Assembly (NCBI GenBank): GCA_038214135.1
Contig: JBBQSD010000011.1
Location: 1-64,000, forward strand
Source: JANLSE01 sp038214135
GTDB lineage: Bacteria > Chloroflexota > Chloroflexia > Chloroflexales > Roseiflexaceae
DNA length: 64,000 nt
Direction of reading: 5' to 3'
The notes beneath the pieces were generated by a model. It had not been told where the DNA came from. It worked only from the letters and a program-made list of their open reading frames with translations, and did not search any database. Positions 35,304 to 43,507 of the stretch are shown here, in pieces. The position numbers and the translations under genes were made by a program. Numbering within the stretch: position 1 is the first letter of the stretch; every line of letters begins with the position of its first letter.

Positions 35304-36821
35304 GTGCGCGCGCTCATTAGTGTCTCCGATAAACGAGATCTCGATCAATTCGCCAGTGGCTTTCAAGCCCTTGGCATCGAGATATTTTCGACAGGGAATA
35401 CCGCTCGGCGTCTAGCCGAACTTGGTGTTATCGTTCAGTCTGTCAGCAAACTGACTGGTTTCCCTGAGATCCTGGATGGGCGAGTAAAGACACTGCATCC
35501 CGGTGTTCATGCTGGCATCCTTGCGCGCCGCGATCTGCCAGCCCATATGCAGGCACTATCCGACCATGAAATCCAACCAATCGATATTGTTGTCGTCAAT
35601 CTGTACCCGTTTCATGAGACCATTGCTCGCCCTGATGTGACACTCGAAGCGGCTCTTGAACAGATCGATATTGGCGGGCCAGCAATGGTGCGTGCATCGG
35701 CCAAGAATCATCAAGCAGTGCTGATTGTTGTTGATCCAGGCGATTACCCATTGGTGCTTGCGGCATTGCAGAACGATCAGGTGACACCCGAATTGCGCCG
35801 CCGCCTCGCGGCTAAGGCCTTCGCCCATACTGCCGCCTATGATGCTGCAATTGCCGCCTACCTGAGTGATGAGCTCTTTCCAGAAACACTCCCAATTGCG
35901 TTCCATAAGGCCCAGAACCTTCGCTATGGTGAGAATCCACATCAATCTGGCGCGCTATATGGCGATTTCGGGAGCTTCTTCGAGCAACTGCATGGTAAAG
36001 AACTCTCCTATATCAATATCCTCGATATTGCTGCCATCCAGGAATTGATCGAGGAATTTGATCCACACGAGGCTGCGACACTGGCGATTGTGAAACATAC
36101 CAATCCATGTGGGGTTGGTACAGGAGCAACGCCACTGCAAGCTTGGGAGAAGGCCTTTGCGACCGACCAAGCAGCGCCATTTGGTGGTATCATCGCACTA
36201 AACCAGACTCTCGATATCGCGCTGGCACAGGCAATCGATGAAATCTTCTCGGAGATCGTCATTGCACCGGATTTCGCACCAGATGCCCTGAAATTGCTGC
36301 GCACCAAGAAAAACCGCCGTCTCATGCGCTCGCTGCGATCAGTTAATGCAGAACGTGGCCTGCTGCTACATAGTGTTCCCGGTGGTGTGTTGGCTCAACA
36401 ACCGGATCGAGCGCCATTGGCCAACGAGCCATTGAATATCGTGACACGCCGTGCTCCAACAGATACCGAACTCCAGGCCTTGCGCTTTGGCTGGCGAATC
36501 GTAAAGCATGTCAAATCGAATGCGATTGTCTATACAACAGCTGATCGAACGCTTGGCATTGGGGCTGGACAGATGAGCCGCGTTGATAGTTCACGGGTTG
36601 CCGTGTGGAAGGCCCAGCAGGCCGGTCTCTCACTCCAGGGATGTGCAGTTGCTAGTGATGCACTCTTTCCATTTGCCGATGGCGTTGAGACGGCAGCTGC
36701 CGCTGGTGCAACTGCGGTGATTCAGCCGGGCGGATCGGTTCGTGATGCGGAAGTCATCGCTGCTGCCGATCAACTGGGCATGACAATGGTTTTTACTGGA
36801 ACTCGCCACTTCCGCCACTAG
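35304..36821 (+). CDS. purH: Bifunctional AICAR formyltransferase / IMP cyclohydrolase
   Basis: This 505-residue enzyme carries out the last two steps of IMP synthesis. The IMP cyclohydrolase (MGS-like) domain spans about 1-150, with KTLHP (62-66). The formyltransferase domain has the family strings KHTNPCGVG, KSNAIVY and GAGQMSRVDS. The length matches the family (about 510-530). The start is GTG 35304 with AAAGGA upstream. It is transcribed with or right after the mglBA-PATAN cluster, probably without functional connection. Confidence 0.96.
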   Translation: MRALISVSDKRDLDQFASGFQALGIEIFSTGNTARRLAELGVIVQSVSKLTGFPEILDGRVKTLHPGVHAGILARRDLPAHMQALSDHEIQPIDIVVVNLYPFHETIARPDVTLEAALEQIDIGGPAMVRASAKNHQAVLIVVDPGDYPLVLAALQNDQVTPELRRRLAAKAFAHTAAYDAAIAAYLSDELFPETLPIAFHKAQNLRYGENPHQSGALYGDFGSFFEQLHGKELSYINILDIAAIQELIEEFDPHEAATLAIVKHTNPCGVGTGATPLQAWEKAFATDQAAPFGGIIALNQTLDIALAQAIDEIFSEIVIAPDFAPDALKLLRTKKNRRLMRSLRSVNAERGLLLHSVPGGVLAQQPDRAPLANEPLNIVTRRAPTDTELQALRFGWRIVKHVKSNAIVYTTADRTLGIGAGQMSRVDSSRVAVWKAQQAGLSLQGCAVASDALFPFADGVETAAAAGATAVIQPGGSVRDAEVIAAADQLGMTMVFTGTRHFRH

Positions 36822-36951
36822 TATAATCGGGGTGTGGAGGCTTTAGCCATTGCGAGAAATTGTGGGGGTGTGGGGGCTAAAGCCCCCACAAGAATTATTG
36901 CTTGGTGCGGTGCGGCGAAGCCGCGCCGCACCAAGCAGAGAAAAACATATT
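36822..36951. repeat. Two perfect or near-perfect hairpins before hisIE
   Basis: GTGGGGGCTAAAGCCCCCAC (36870-36889) and CTTGGTGCGGTGCGGC, GAA, complement (36901-36935) precede the hisIE start. Both are styles of intergenic palindrome and could also fold in RNA near the ribosome binding site. Confidence 0.7.
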
Positions 36952-37572
36952 ATGGATGCAGTAAAATACGACGAACATGGACTTCTACCGGCAATTGTTC
37001 AGCATGCCCGCAGTGGTGAAGTACTCATGCTGGGGTATATGAATGCTGATGCGCTCGCGCAAACCCTCGATACGGGCCTGGTGACGTTCTGGAGCCGCAG
37101 CCGCCAGAAGCTGTGGCAGAAGGGCGAGGAATCGGGCAATATGCTCAGGCTGGTCGAGATTCGCCCTGATTGTGATGGCGACACGATACTGGTGCTCGCT
37201 GAGCCAGCCGGGCCAACCTGCCATACTGGCGAAGCAAGTTGCTTTCACTGTATGCTCGATGGGACGCCAACATCCGAACGGGTTCCCACAATTAGTTTTG
37301 TTGTCGAGCTTGCCGATCTGATCGCTCGGCGTGCAATTGAGCGCCCCATTGGTGCCTATACGACAAAATTGCTCGATGGTGGCGTTGATCGAATCGGCAA
37401 GAAAATCGGTGAGGAGGCGGCTGAGGTGATCATCGCTGCCAAGAATCATTCTCCAGCGGAACTGACCTGGGAGATGGCCGATCTGCTGTATCACTCGATT
37501 GTGTTGTTGCAACAGCAGGAACTGCCACTTGAGGCAATCTGGCAGGAGTTGCGTCGCCGCCATAGTAGCTAA
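36952..37572 (+). CDS. hisI: Bifunctional phosphoribosyl-AMP cyclohydrolase / phosphoribosyl-ATP pyrophosphatase
   Basis: This 206-residue HisIE fusion catalyses steps 2 and 3 of histidine synthesis. The HisI part (about 1-105) has FWSRSRQKLWQKGEESGN and the metal site DCDGDT...AGPTCHTGEASCF. The HisE part (about 112-206) has the helical TKLLDGGVDRIGKKIGEEAAE motif. Because fused, it is called hisI or hisIE. The start is ATG 36952; upstream codons run through palindromes and are not family-like. No other his gene lies nearby. Confidence 0.94.
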   Translation: MDAVKYDEHGLLPAIVQHARSGEVLMLGYMNADALAQTLDTGLVTFWSRSRQKLWQKGEESGNMLRLVEIRPDCDGDTILVLAEPAGPTCHTGEASCFHCMLDGTPTSERVPTISFVVELADLIARRAIERPIGAYTTKLLDGGVDRIGKKIGEEAAEVIIAAKNHSPAELTWEMADLLYHSIVLLQQQELPLEAIWQELRRRHSS

Positions 37573-37699
37573 TGGTCGAACGAACAAAGCAGCGAACCAA
37601 TAATGGAACAATGATTGCGCCGATTCTTGTTCTCTTGTTCGCTAATTTCTCAGTTCTGACTCCTGAATACTCGGTTCTCGGTTTGCGTTAGGGGCAATT
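37573..37699. repeat. Heptamer-rich spacer before a kinase gene
   Basis: The spacer contains CAGTTC, one TGACTCC unit, T, GAATAC at 37651-37670, then CGGTTCT/CGGTTTG heptamer-like words. The next gene starts 29 bp after the element. Confidence 0.65.
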
Positions 37700-39241
37700 G
37701 TGAGCGTGTCGGCAGAGACTATCGAATGGCTGTTTCAAACACTTGATCCAGAGATCCTGGTTGTGAAGGCGGCTGATGTCGTGTTACAGGAATGTGATTG
37801 CGACGCATCTGCGATTCTGCTGGTGAATGAGACGGGGCAGCTTGAGGTTACCAGTTGTTCGAAGCGTGAGCATCTGTCTGGCCTTGCCCCAAGCAAGCGG
37901 CTTTTGGAGTTGCTCGGTAGTGAGGCCATTCGCACCGATGCCATCGTACGGATCGATCGTGATGGCAAAGGAATGCTGCCTATTCACCATGCACTGCACG
38001 ACGAGGGCTTTCGGTTGGTATTAGCTGTTCCACTGCACCATTCCGCAGCAACACAACCGCTTGGTGTGCTCGCACTCCTATGGCGATCTACCGCGCCGCT
38101 GAACCAAACAGCACCATGCACGGCTACATCGTTTGCACGCTATCTGGCGATCGCCCTCACGAATGCGCGCCGTCAGGCTGCCAGTGAGCGGGAGCGCCGG
38201 TACTATGGCGAACTGATTGATCAGGTTGGTGAAGCGCTGATCGTTATTGATGCCGAAACGCTGATCATTGAGCAATCCAACCATGCCGCCGATCAGTTAT
38301 GCGGCTATTCTGCTGCTGATCTCAAAGGGCGCGCTATCGAAAGCATTGTTGCCTATGCTCGTAATCAACGCCAGACGTTGCGTGGAATTCGTGGGCAAAT
38401 ACACCTCGATGGTGAACTACATCATCGCGATGGCTCAATGCTGCCAATTGCCATCCATGCCACCGAGATTCTGGGCGAACGGCAACTGGTGATATTGTGT
38501 TTGCATGATCTGAATGAACCGCGCCGATCAATGCAACAACTGATAATGGCAGAACGAATTGCATGTATGAACCGTATGACGGCGATTATTGCCCACGAAA
38601 TGAATAATCCACTGCAGGCATTGGCGAATGCACTCCAGCTGCTTGGGCGGCCACTTGAGCCAGAAAAACATGCACGCTATCTTAGTATGGCTCAGAAAGA
38701 AATTGATCGCCTCATTCGTGTCGTGCGCCGCGCCCTCGATATGCACCGCCCTACACGGGCAGGCCAACGGCCAATTGCTGTTCATAGCCTCCTTGGTGAT
38801 GTGATCGAACAGCTAACGCCATTGGCCGAACAGCAACGTGTGGCAATTGTGTGTGATATCGCTCAGGGGGGGCAATGGGTTGTGGGCATTGGCAGCCATC
38901 TGCGTGAGGTATTTCTTAGTTTGGCCTTGAATGCGCTTGAGGCCATGCCAGCTGGCGGCCAGTTCACCATTCGGACGCATATTGATACTGAGGTGACCAA
39001 CCGGCATGAGCAGATGGTTGTGATTGAATTTACGGACACTGGTTCTGGCATTCCCGAAGAGCATGTACAGGAGATCTTCGAGCCATTCTATACAACGAAG
39101 AATGGGAATGCTGGTCTGGGCTTGGCTATCTGCTATAGCATTATTGATCACCATTCTGGCCGCCTAACGGTTCGAACCTCTGAGCAGGGGGCGACGTTTC
39201 AGGTCGATCTTCCTGCCATCTCATCATCCGAGTCGCCCTGA
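37700..39241 (+). CDS. GAF-PAS sensor histidine kinase
   Basis: This 513-residue soluble kinase has a GAF domain (about 10-160) and a PAS domain (about 170-270). A dimerisation domain follows with phosphorylated His299 in IIAHEMNNPLQALANAL, then an ATPase domain with ALNALEAM, FTDTGSGIPEE and NAGLGLAICYSII. The HEMNNPL form is typical of NtrB-like kinases. No response regulator lies next to it. The start is GTG 37700 with AGGGG upstream. It overlaps the next gene tail to tail by 18 bp. Confidence 0.92.
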   Translation: MSVSAETIEWLFQTLDPEILVVKAADVVLQECDCDASAILLVNETGQLEVTSCSKREHLSGLAPSKRLLELLGSEAIRTDAIVRIDRDGKGMLPIHHALHDEGFRLVLAVPLHHSAATQPLGVLALLWRSTAPLNQTAPCTATSFARYLAIALTNARRQAASERERRYYGELIDQVGEALIVIDAETLIIEQSNHAADQLCGYSAADLKGRAIESIVAYARNQRQTLRGIRGQIHLDGELHHRDGSMLPIAIHATEILGERQLVILCLHDLNEPRRSMQQLIMAERIACMNRMTAIIAHEMNNPLQALANALQLLGRPLEPEKHARYLSMAQKEIDRLIRVVRRALDMHRPTRAGQRPIAVHSLLGDVIEQLTPLAEQQRVAIVCDIAQGGQWVVGIGSHLREVFLSLALNALEAMPAGGQFTIRTHIDTEVTNRHEQMVVIEFTDTGSGIPEEHVQEIFEPFYTTKNGNAGLGLAICYSIIDHHSGRLTVRTSEQGATFQVDLPAISSSESP

Positions 39242-39562
39242 GCCAGTTTCGGTCGGTGGATTTGAACGCTGCTCAAGCCTGCTGATCACATTCTGGAGCA
39301 CCATCAGTAGCCCGACGACTGCCAGCGATCCAAGCAGCGTCAGGATAATATCAATTCGCACTGTCGCGATCTTGAGCGTGAACAGATCCGGAATGTTGAG
39401 CCACTCCTTCACCAACCCCCCAAGTGCCGCTCCAATCGTCCCTGCAATCAGCGCGAACAACTGAGTCACAACTCCGCGCGGGCTAAACCCCAGAATAAGC
39501 ACCGCAAACGCCCCACAAATCCCCGTGATTGTCAGCAGAATCAGTAGCTGTAACAGATCCAC
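39224..39562 (-). CDS. Small membrane protein, GlsB/YeaQ-like
   Basis: This 112-residue protein has three hydrophobic segments (about 5-25, 32-50, 65-90) and the GTIGAALGGLVKEWL pattern of transglycosylase-associated/GlsB-like stress proteins, but the match is loose. The start is GTG 39562 with AGGAG seven bases upstream. It follows the YggT-like gene by 9 bp, forming a two-gene unit. The function is unknown. Confidence 0.6.
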   Translation of the reverse strand: MDLLQLLILLTITGICGAFAVLILGFSPRGVVTQLFALIAGTIGAALGGLVKEWLNIPDLFTLKIATVRIDIILTLLGSLAVVGLLMVLQNVISRLEQRSNPPTETGSGRLG

Positions 39563-39571
39563 AACATTCTC

Positions 39572-39898
39572 CTATCGGCTTGCTAGCGGCTGAGAGCGGC
39601 GAAAACGATTGGCAATAACCCACAGCATTGGGATGATCAGGCACAACACCAGTGTTGAGAATTCGAGTATGGCCCCAAAACGTGGCTGCCCAGCATCAAG
39701 TATGTTCAGCGGTGCGATCAATGGCCCAGTTATTGCCAAAAGAATGTTCACGGTGGCATTATCTGGCCGAGCTGCAAACAATTGTAGCACGAGCCGCGCC
39801 AGGAGGAGTGCTTCGATGGTTCCCACTAGGTAGGCCAGTAAAAGATCAATCTGAAGTCGGAGTTTCATGCAGAACCCAAATGCCGCAAACTTCGTCAT
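39572..39898 (-). CDS. YggT-family membrane protein
   Basis: This 108-residue protein has two long membrane helices (about 18-42 and 75-95). The central loop LLARLVLQLFAARPDNATVN and GPLIAPLN matches the YggT pattern of a helix, NPFV-like loop and P-loop-like LIAP. YggT proteins are linked to cell division and osmotic adaptation. The start could be ATG 39898 or ATG 39868; neither has a strong ribosome site. Confidence 0.65.
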   Translation of the reverse strand: MTKFAAFGFCMKLRLQIDLLLAYLVGTIEALLLARLVLQLFAARPDNATVNILLAITGPLIAPLNILDAGQPRFGAILEFSTLVLCLIIPMLWVIANRFRRSQPLASR

Positions 39899-40037
39899 AT
39901 CAGTAGATACTATGAAGTTGTCACAATGCTGTCAGTCATTCGCAATCGAACCGTAACGCTGGTGCTAGTAGACTAGTTCTACACGCAAGACGAGCGATCC
40001 AGCGCGTTGATAAGCCATTATACCAGGGGGGTGTCAG

Positions 40038-40478
40038 GTGATCAATGTCCAAATTCCGCAGGCAGTTGGTTCACAACGCCCACATGCTCAATTATGGTAT
40101 CCGAGTTCACGGACATTCTGGTTCTTGCTTGCGCTCCAGGGCCTGTTTATGGCCGCTATTCTGCTGTTTGTGTTGAACCGCCTGCCGGCAAGTATGCCAC
40201 TTGCCGATACAAATGGCCCGCAACATGTTCGCGATTTTGTGTTAGCTGGCAATCCTGGTGCTGATCCATTGATCGAGGTTGGCCCAGGAGTGATTGATCG
40301 TTCTAGCAGTTTGCGCGGGTTGCGCGTTCAGAATCAGACCTACTACTACTACTTTGAGGGTCGTCAGAACCATGATCCACTGAGCCGTGGCGTTGTCACG
40401 CCAAATCAGGTGGAATTACTATTGCGCGATGCTGAAGGTGAGACGCCATTGGTGATCTATCGGATTATGGATAAGTAG
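40038..40478 (+). CDS. Single-pass membrane protein of unknown function
   Basis: This 146-residue protein has a short cytoplasmic N-terminus, one membrane helix (about 27-47), and an outer domain with GVIDRSSSLRGLRVQNQTYYYYFEG. The domain is not recognised. The start is GTG 40038 with AGGGGGG seven bases upstream. It stands between minus-strand neighbours, so it is its own transcription unit. Confidence 0.6.
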   Translation: MINVQIPQAVGSQRPHAQLWYPSSRTFWFLLALQGLFMAAILLFVLNRLPASMPLADTNGPQHVRDFVLAGNPGADPLIEVGPGVIDRSSSLRGLRVQNQTYYYYFEGRQNHDPLSRGVVTPNQVELLLRDAEGETPLVIYRIMDK

Positions 40479-40644
40479 AGGCGTATGGGCAGTTTATGAC
40501 ATTGAGGAAATAATCGGGAGCCAATGGATGCTCTCCCATCCGCAGGCTGAAGCCTGCGGCAAAGCGATAATACACTCCTAGCCGCGTGGCTTTAGCCCGC
40601 GGCGTGGTCGGCGCACAAATACCCGATTAACATGTGTTGTGCCC
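40479..40644. repeat. CCGCAGGCTGAAGCCTGCGG palindrome region
   Basis: A perfect 20-bp palindrome is at 40540-40559. A second hairpin style, CCGCGTGGCTTTAGCCCGCGG, follows near 40582-40602. This sits between the convergent ends of the membrane protein gene and murA and may terminate both. Confidence 0.7.
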
Positions 40645-41928
40645 CTACACACGTTCGATCTGGGCACCCAATGCGCGCAGCCGCTCATCAATCCGTTCAT
40701 ACCCACGGTCGATCTGGCCGATATTGTAGATCACGCTGCGCCCCTTTGCACACAGGGCCGCAATCAGCAGCGCCATACCAGCGCGGATATCCGGGCTTGG
40801 CAGCCCCTCTGGCTCGCCATACAGCTGGCTTGGGCCAACCACAACAGCGCGATGCGGATCGCAGAGTACGATCCGTGCGCCCATGCCAATCAGGCGATCA
40901 ACAAAGAAGAGGCGGCTCTCGAACATCTTCTCGTGGATCAGAACGGTGCCGTGCGCCTGTGTTGCAACAACCAGGGCAATACTGATCAGATCGGGATTGA
41001 ACCCCGGCCATGGCATTGAGTCGATCTTCGGAATGGCATTATGGGCATCGTGCTGCACACACAGCTCTTGGTCTGCGGGAATAATGATATCCTGGCCCTC
41101 TACGTTCCAGCGCACGCCCAAGCGCCCAAAGGCAAGCTGGGTCATACGGTGTTCCTCTGGCCGTGCGCCAACGATCCGAATGGCGCTTTTTGTTACCGCC
41201 GCCAGCCCGATGAATGAACCAACCTCCATGAAATCAGGGCCAATTGTATACTCGCCGCCCTGCAAACTGCTGACGCCATCGATGATCAGCCGGTTGGTGC
41301 CAATGCCATCGATCTTTGCGCCAAGAACCACGAGGAAGTGGCACAGATCCTGCACATGCGGTTCCGAGGCGGCATTGGAGATGACGGTTGTTCCTTCGGC
41401 GAGAACGGCAGCCATCACGGCCTGTTCCGTACCGGTGACACTCATCTCATCGAGTAGAATATCCGCGCCGCGCAGCCGATCCGCCTGCAAAATATAGGTA
41501 CTGGGCGTGATTTCGATTGAGGCTCCCAATTCGCGTAATGCCTGAAAATGGGTATCAAGCCGCCGCCGCCCGATCGCATCACCGCCTGGCCGTGGCAGAA
41601 TGACCGAGCCACGCCGCGCCAAGAGTGGCCCTGCCAATAGAATAGATGTACGGATCTTGCGCGAAAGGGCGATATCGGGCTGGGCCTGGCCAATATCGGC
41701 TGCCCGGAACGACCAGGCATGCTCGCCAACGGAATGAATCTGCGCTCCAAGCTTCTTCAACAGAGCGATTTTATTGACAACATCACCGATCTGGGGAATA
41801 TTGCGAAGTACAATTCCCTGGGTGGTGAGGAGTGTTGCGGCAATCAGTGGCAGCGCGGCGTTTTTATTGCCAGCTGGCACGATACTGCCGGATAGACGAT
41901 GACCACCCTCGATGATGAAACGTTCCAC
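40645..41928 (-). CDS. murA: UDP-N-acetylglucosamine 1-carboxyvinyltransferase with Asp at the catalytic position
   Basis: This 427-residue enzyme carries out the first step of peptidoglycan synthesis. Family features are PAGNKNAALPL (18-28, the active-site Lys22), RTSILLAGPLLAR and LPRPGGDAIGRRRLDTH (111-127). In most bacteria the loop has Cys in the place of Asp117 (E. coli Cys115), the target of fosfomycin. Asp there is known from mycobacteria and chlamydiae, keeps activity and gives resistance. The start is GTG 41928 with AGGAG seven bases upstream. The length is normal. Confidence 0.94.
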   Translation of the reverse strand: MERFIIEGGHRLSGSIVPAGNKNAALPLIAATLLTTQGIVLRNIPQIGDVVNKIALLKKLGAQIHSVGEHAWSFRAADIGQAQPDIALSRKIRTSILLAGPLLARRGSVILPRPGGDAIGRRRLDTHFQALRELGASIEITPSTYILQADRLRGADILLDEMSVTGTEQAVMAAVLAEGTTVISNAASEPHVQDLCHFLVVLGAKIDGIGTNRLIIDGVSSLQGGEYTIGPDFMEVGSFIGLAAVTKSAIRIVGARPEEHRMTQLAFGRLGVRWNVEGQDIIIPADQELCVQHDAHNAIPKIDSMPWPGFNPDLISIALVVATQAHGTVLIHEKMFESRLFFVDRLIGMGARIVLCDPHRAVVVGPSQLYGEPEGLPSPDIRAGMALLIAALCAKGRSVIYNIGQIDRGYERIDERLRALGAQIERV

Positions 41929-41947
41929 GATACCTCTCCTCGTGATC

Positions 41948-42068
41948 CGCAGGCTGAAGCCTGCGGCTATTGTCTATGCCTGCGGCTATTGTCTATGCCT
42001 GCGGCTATTGTCTATGCCTGCGGCTATTGTCTATGCCTGCGGCTATTGTCTATGCCTGCGGCTATTGT
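41948..42068. repeat. 19-bp tandem repeat array (about 5.8 copies)
   Basis: The unit GCCTGCGGCTATTGTCTAT begins at 41959, 41978, 41997, 42016, 42035 and 42054, all identical until the last breaks off at 42068. The first copy grows out of a CCGCAGGCTGAAGCCTGCGG palindrome (41948-41967). The array fills the murA upstream spacer, and its final copy supplies the stop codon of the next gene. Confidence 0.95.
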
Positions 42069-43204
42069 TTGCGGCGAAATGGCAGCCGTTTTCGAACCTG
42101 ATCGAAGAATGTGCCTGCACCCCTCGCTCGGGTGCTGGCCTGATCGCCCAATGCCCGTGCCTGGCCGGCAACTTTCGTGCCTGTGCTGCGTGCTTGATCG
42201 GCAACTCTACTGCTGGCGATACGCGCTCTGGCGATCAATTCCTCGGCCCGTGCCCGACCAATCGCCAAGGCTTCATTGCTAATACGCTTGACCTGTTCGG
42301 TCGAAACCATCTCGCCGTTTTCATACCAGCGCCAGGCCGCAATGCCCGTCGTATAGGTTCCAGCATAGGCAATCGCAATTTTTGGCACTAAACCCCAGAT
42401 CGGGATCAGGCCAATTAAGCTACGGGCGGCCTGCCGCCACAGAAAGGCCCCACCAATAACGGGGATGACTTCGGCAATCCGCGCCTGAAAATCTGGTGGG
42501 GCTGCATGGGCCAATGCCAATCGATAGACCAGCATGGCCTGATTTTTTGTCAGCACCAGAATATCCGCTGCCGCAAATGGTACACTCAAGATCGGAATCT
42601 GTTCTGGAAGCCCAGATGCCAGCGCATAGGCGGCATTGCTGAATGATGTCGCTGCAATCAGATCGCGGCTATACATGCCACGCAACCCTGGCAGCAGGCG
42701 CGCCGCAGCGAGATGCAACTCGGCGGGTAGGCGTTCGAGTACCGCACTGGCGAGCAGATCTGCGGCTTCGATTGCCATTGGATCGGCAATAGCGGTGATC
42801 CGTGCATGTGCTGCCGGTGTCAGCGTGGCAGTACCCGCGATGACTGAGCCATTAATCAGGGCAACCATATAGGGAACGGCCAACGAATCGAGCCGCCCAA
42901 ACCCTTCTGATTCTGCTGCTGTCAGGCTCGTGCGCCCATCGATTGCTAGGATCAGCAGGCTCGCTCGCCGGATGACATCGGCCTGCGTACTCGCTTGGTT
43001 CAGGGGAATGCCAATAAAAGGGCTGGGTGTGGTGAGGGGATAACGTTGGTAGCCTTGATGGAGCAATGTGCCCACCTGATCCACGGCTGCGGGATGACCA
43101 ACACAGACGATCATCAGCGGCTGTTCGGCTTCTGTACGGATCGTACTGACATCCAATTCGCGGATGGTTGTCAGAATATTTCCGAAATCATTCCATTTTG
43201 GCAC
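42062..43204 (-). CDS. DUF697-like membrane-associated protein
   Basis: This 380-residue protein has a GTPase-like N-terminal half lacking a clear P-loop (LMIVCVGHPAAVDQVGTL, ILAIDGRTSL). Its C-terminal half has LTKNQAMLVYRLA, then VIPVIGGAFLWRQAARSL and GLIPIWGLVPKIAIAYAGTY, which is the DUF697/YcjF-like membrane module. A Lys/Arg-rich helical tail (VADQARSTGTKVAGQARAL repeats) follows. The last codons and stop lie inside the 19-bp repeat array. The start is GTG 43204 with AGAGGTG upstream. The role is unknown; stress or membrane maintenance is possible. Confidence 0.65.
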   Translation of the reverse strand: MPKWNDFGNILTTIRELDVSTIRTEAEQPLMIVCVGHPAAVDQVGTLLHQGYQRYPLTTPSPFIGIPLNQASTQADVIRRASLLILAIDGRTSLTAAESEGFGRLDSLAVPYMVALINGSVIAGTATLTPAAHARITAIADPMAIEAADLLASAVLERLPAELHLAAARLLPGLRGMYSRDLIAATSFSNAAYALASGLPEQIPILSVPFAAADILVLTKNQAMLVYRLALAHAAPPDFQARIAEVIPVIGGAFLWRQAARSLIGLIPIWGLVPKIAIAYAGTYTTGIAAWRWYENGEMVSTEQVKRISNEALAIGRARAEELIARARIASSRVADQARSTGTKVAGQARALGDQASTRARGAGTFFDQVRKRLPFRRKQ

Positions 43205-43507
43205 AGTACACCTCTGGTGGATCAGGTGAACATCCCCTGACGCACGCTGCGATTATAGCATTGCTATCGAGTTGAGCGTCTGACGTTCTCCTGAGATACG
43301 CTCATCTGACTAATGTTCGGCTCATGTCCTACTAATGAATGATACGCACTCCGCCCCAAGACTGTTCTATTTTGCGATGGTGTCACATTCGCAACTGCCT
43401 GCGCTATCTAGCCGTCAAACGGAATAGCATTCGTTCGATATTAAATCAGGGTAGTTAGTGGTAGCTCAACACAGGCTGTTTGGGCAATAAGCAGGAGAGA
43501 TACGATA
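43205..43507. other. Divergent intergenic region
   Basis: The 303 bp between the DUF697-like gene and the export operon show no ORF or repeat. They should contain both promoters, but no clear -35/-10 pair was identified. Confidence 0.4.

Noticed and set aside
41959..42068. CRISPR array
   Set aside because: The 19-bp units are directly adjacent with no spacers between them, and there are no cas genes.
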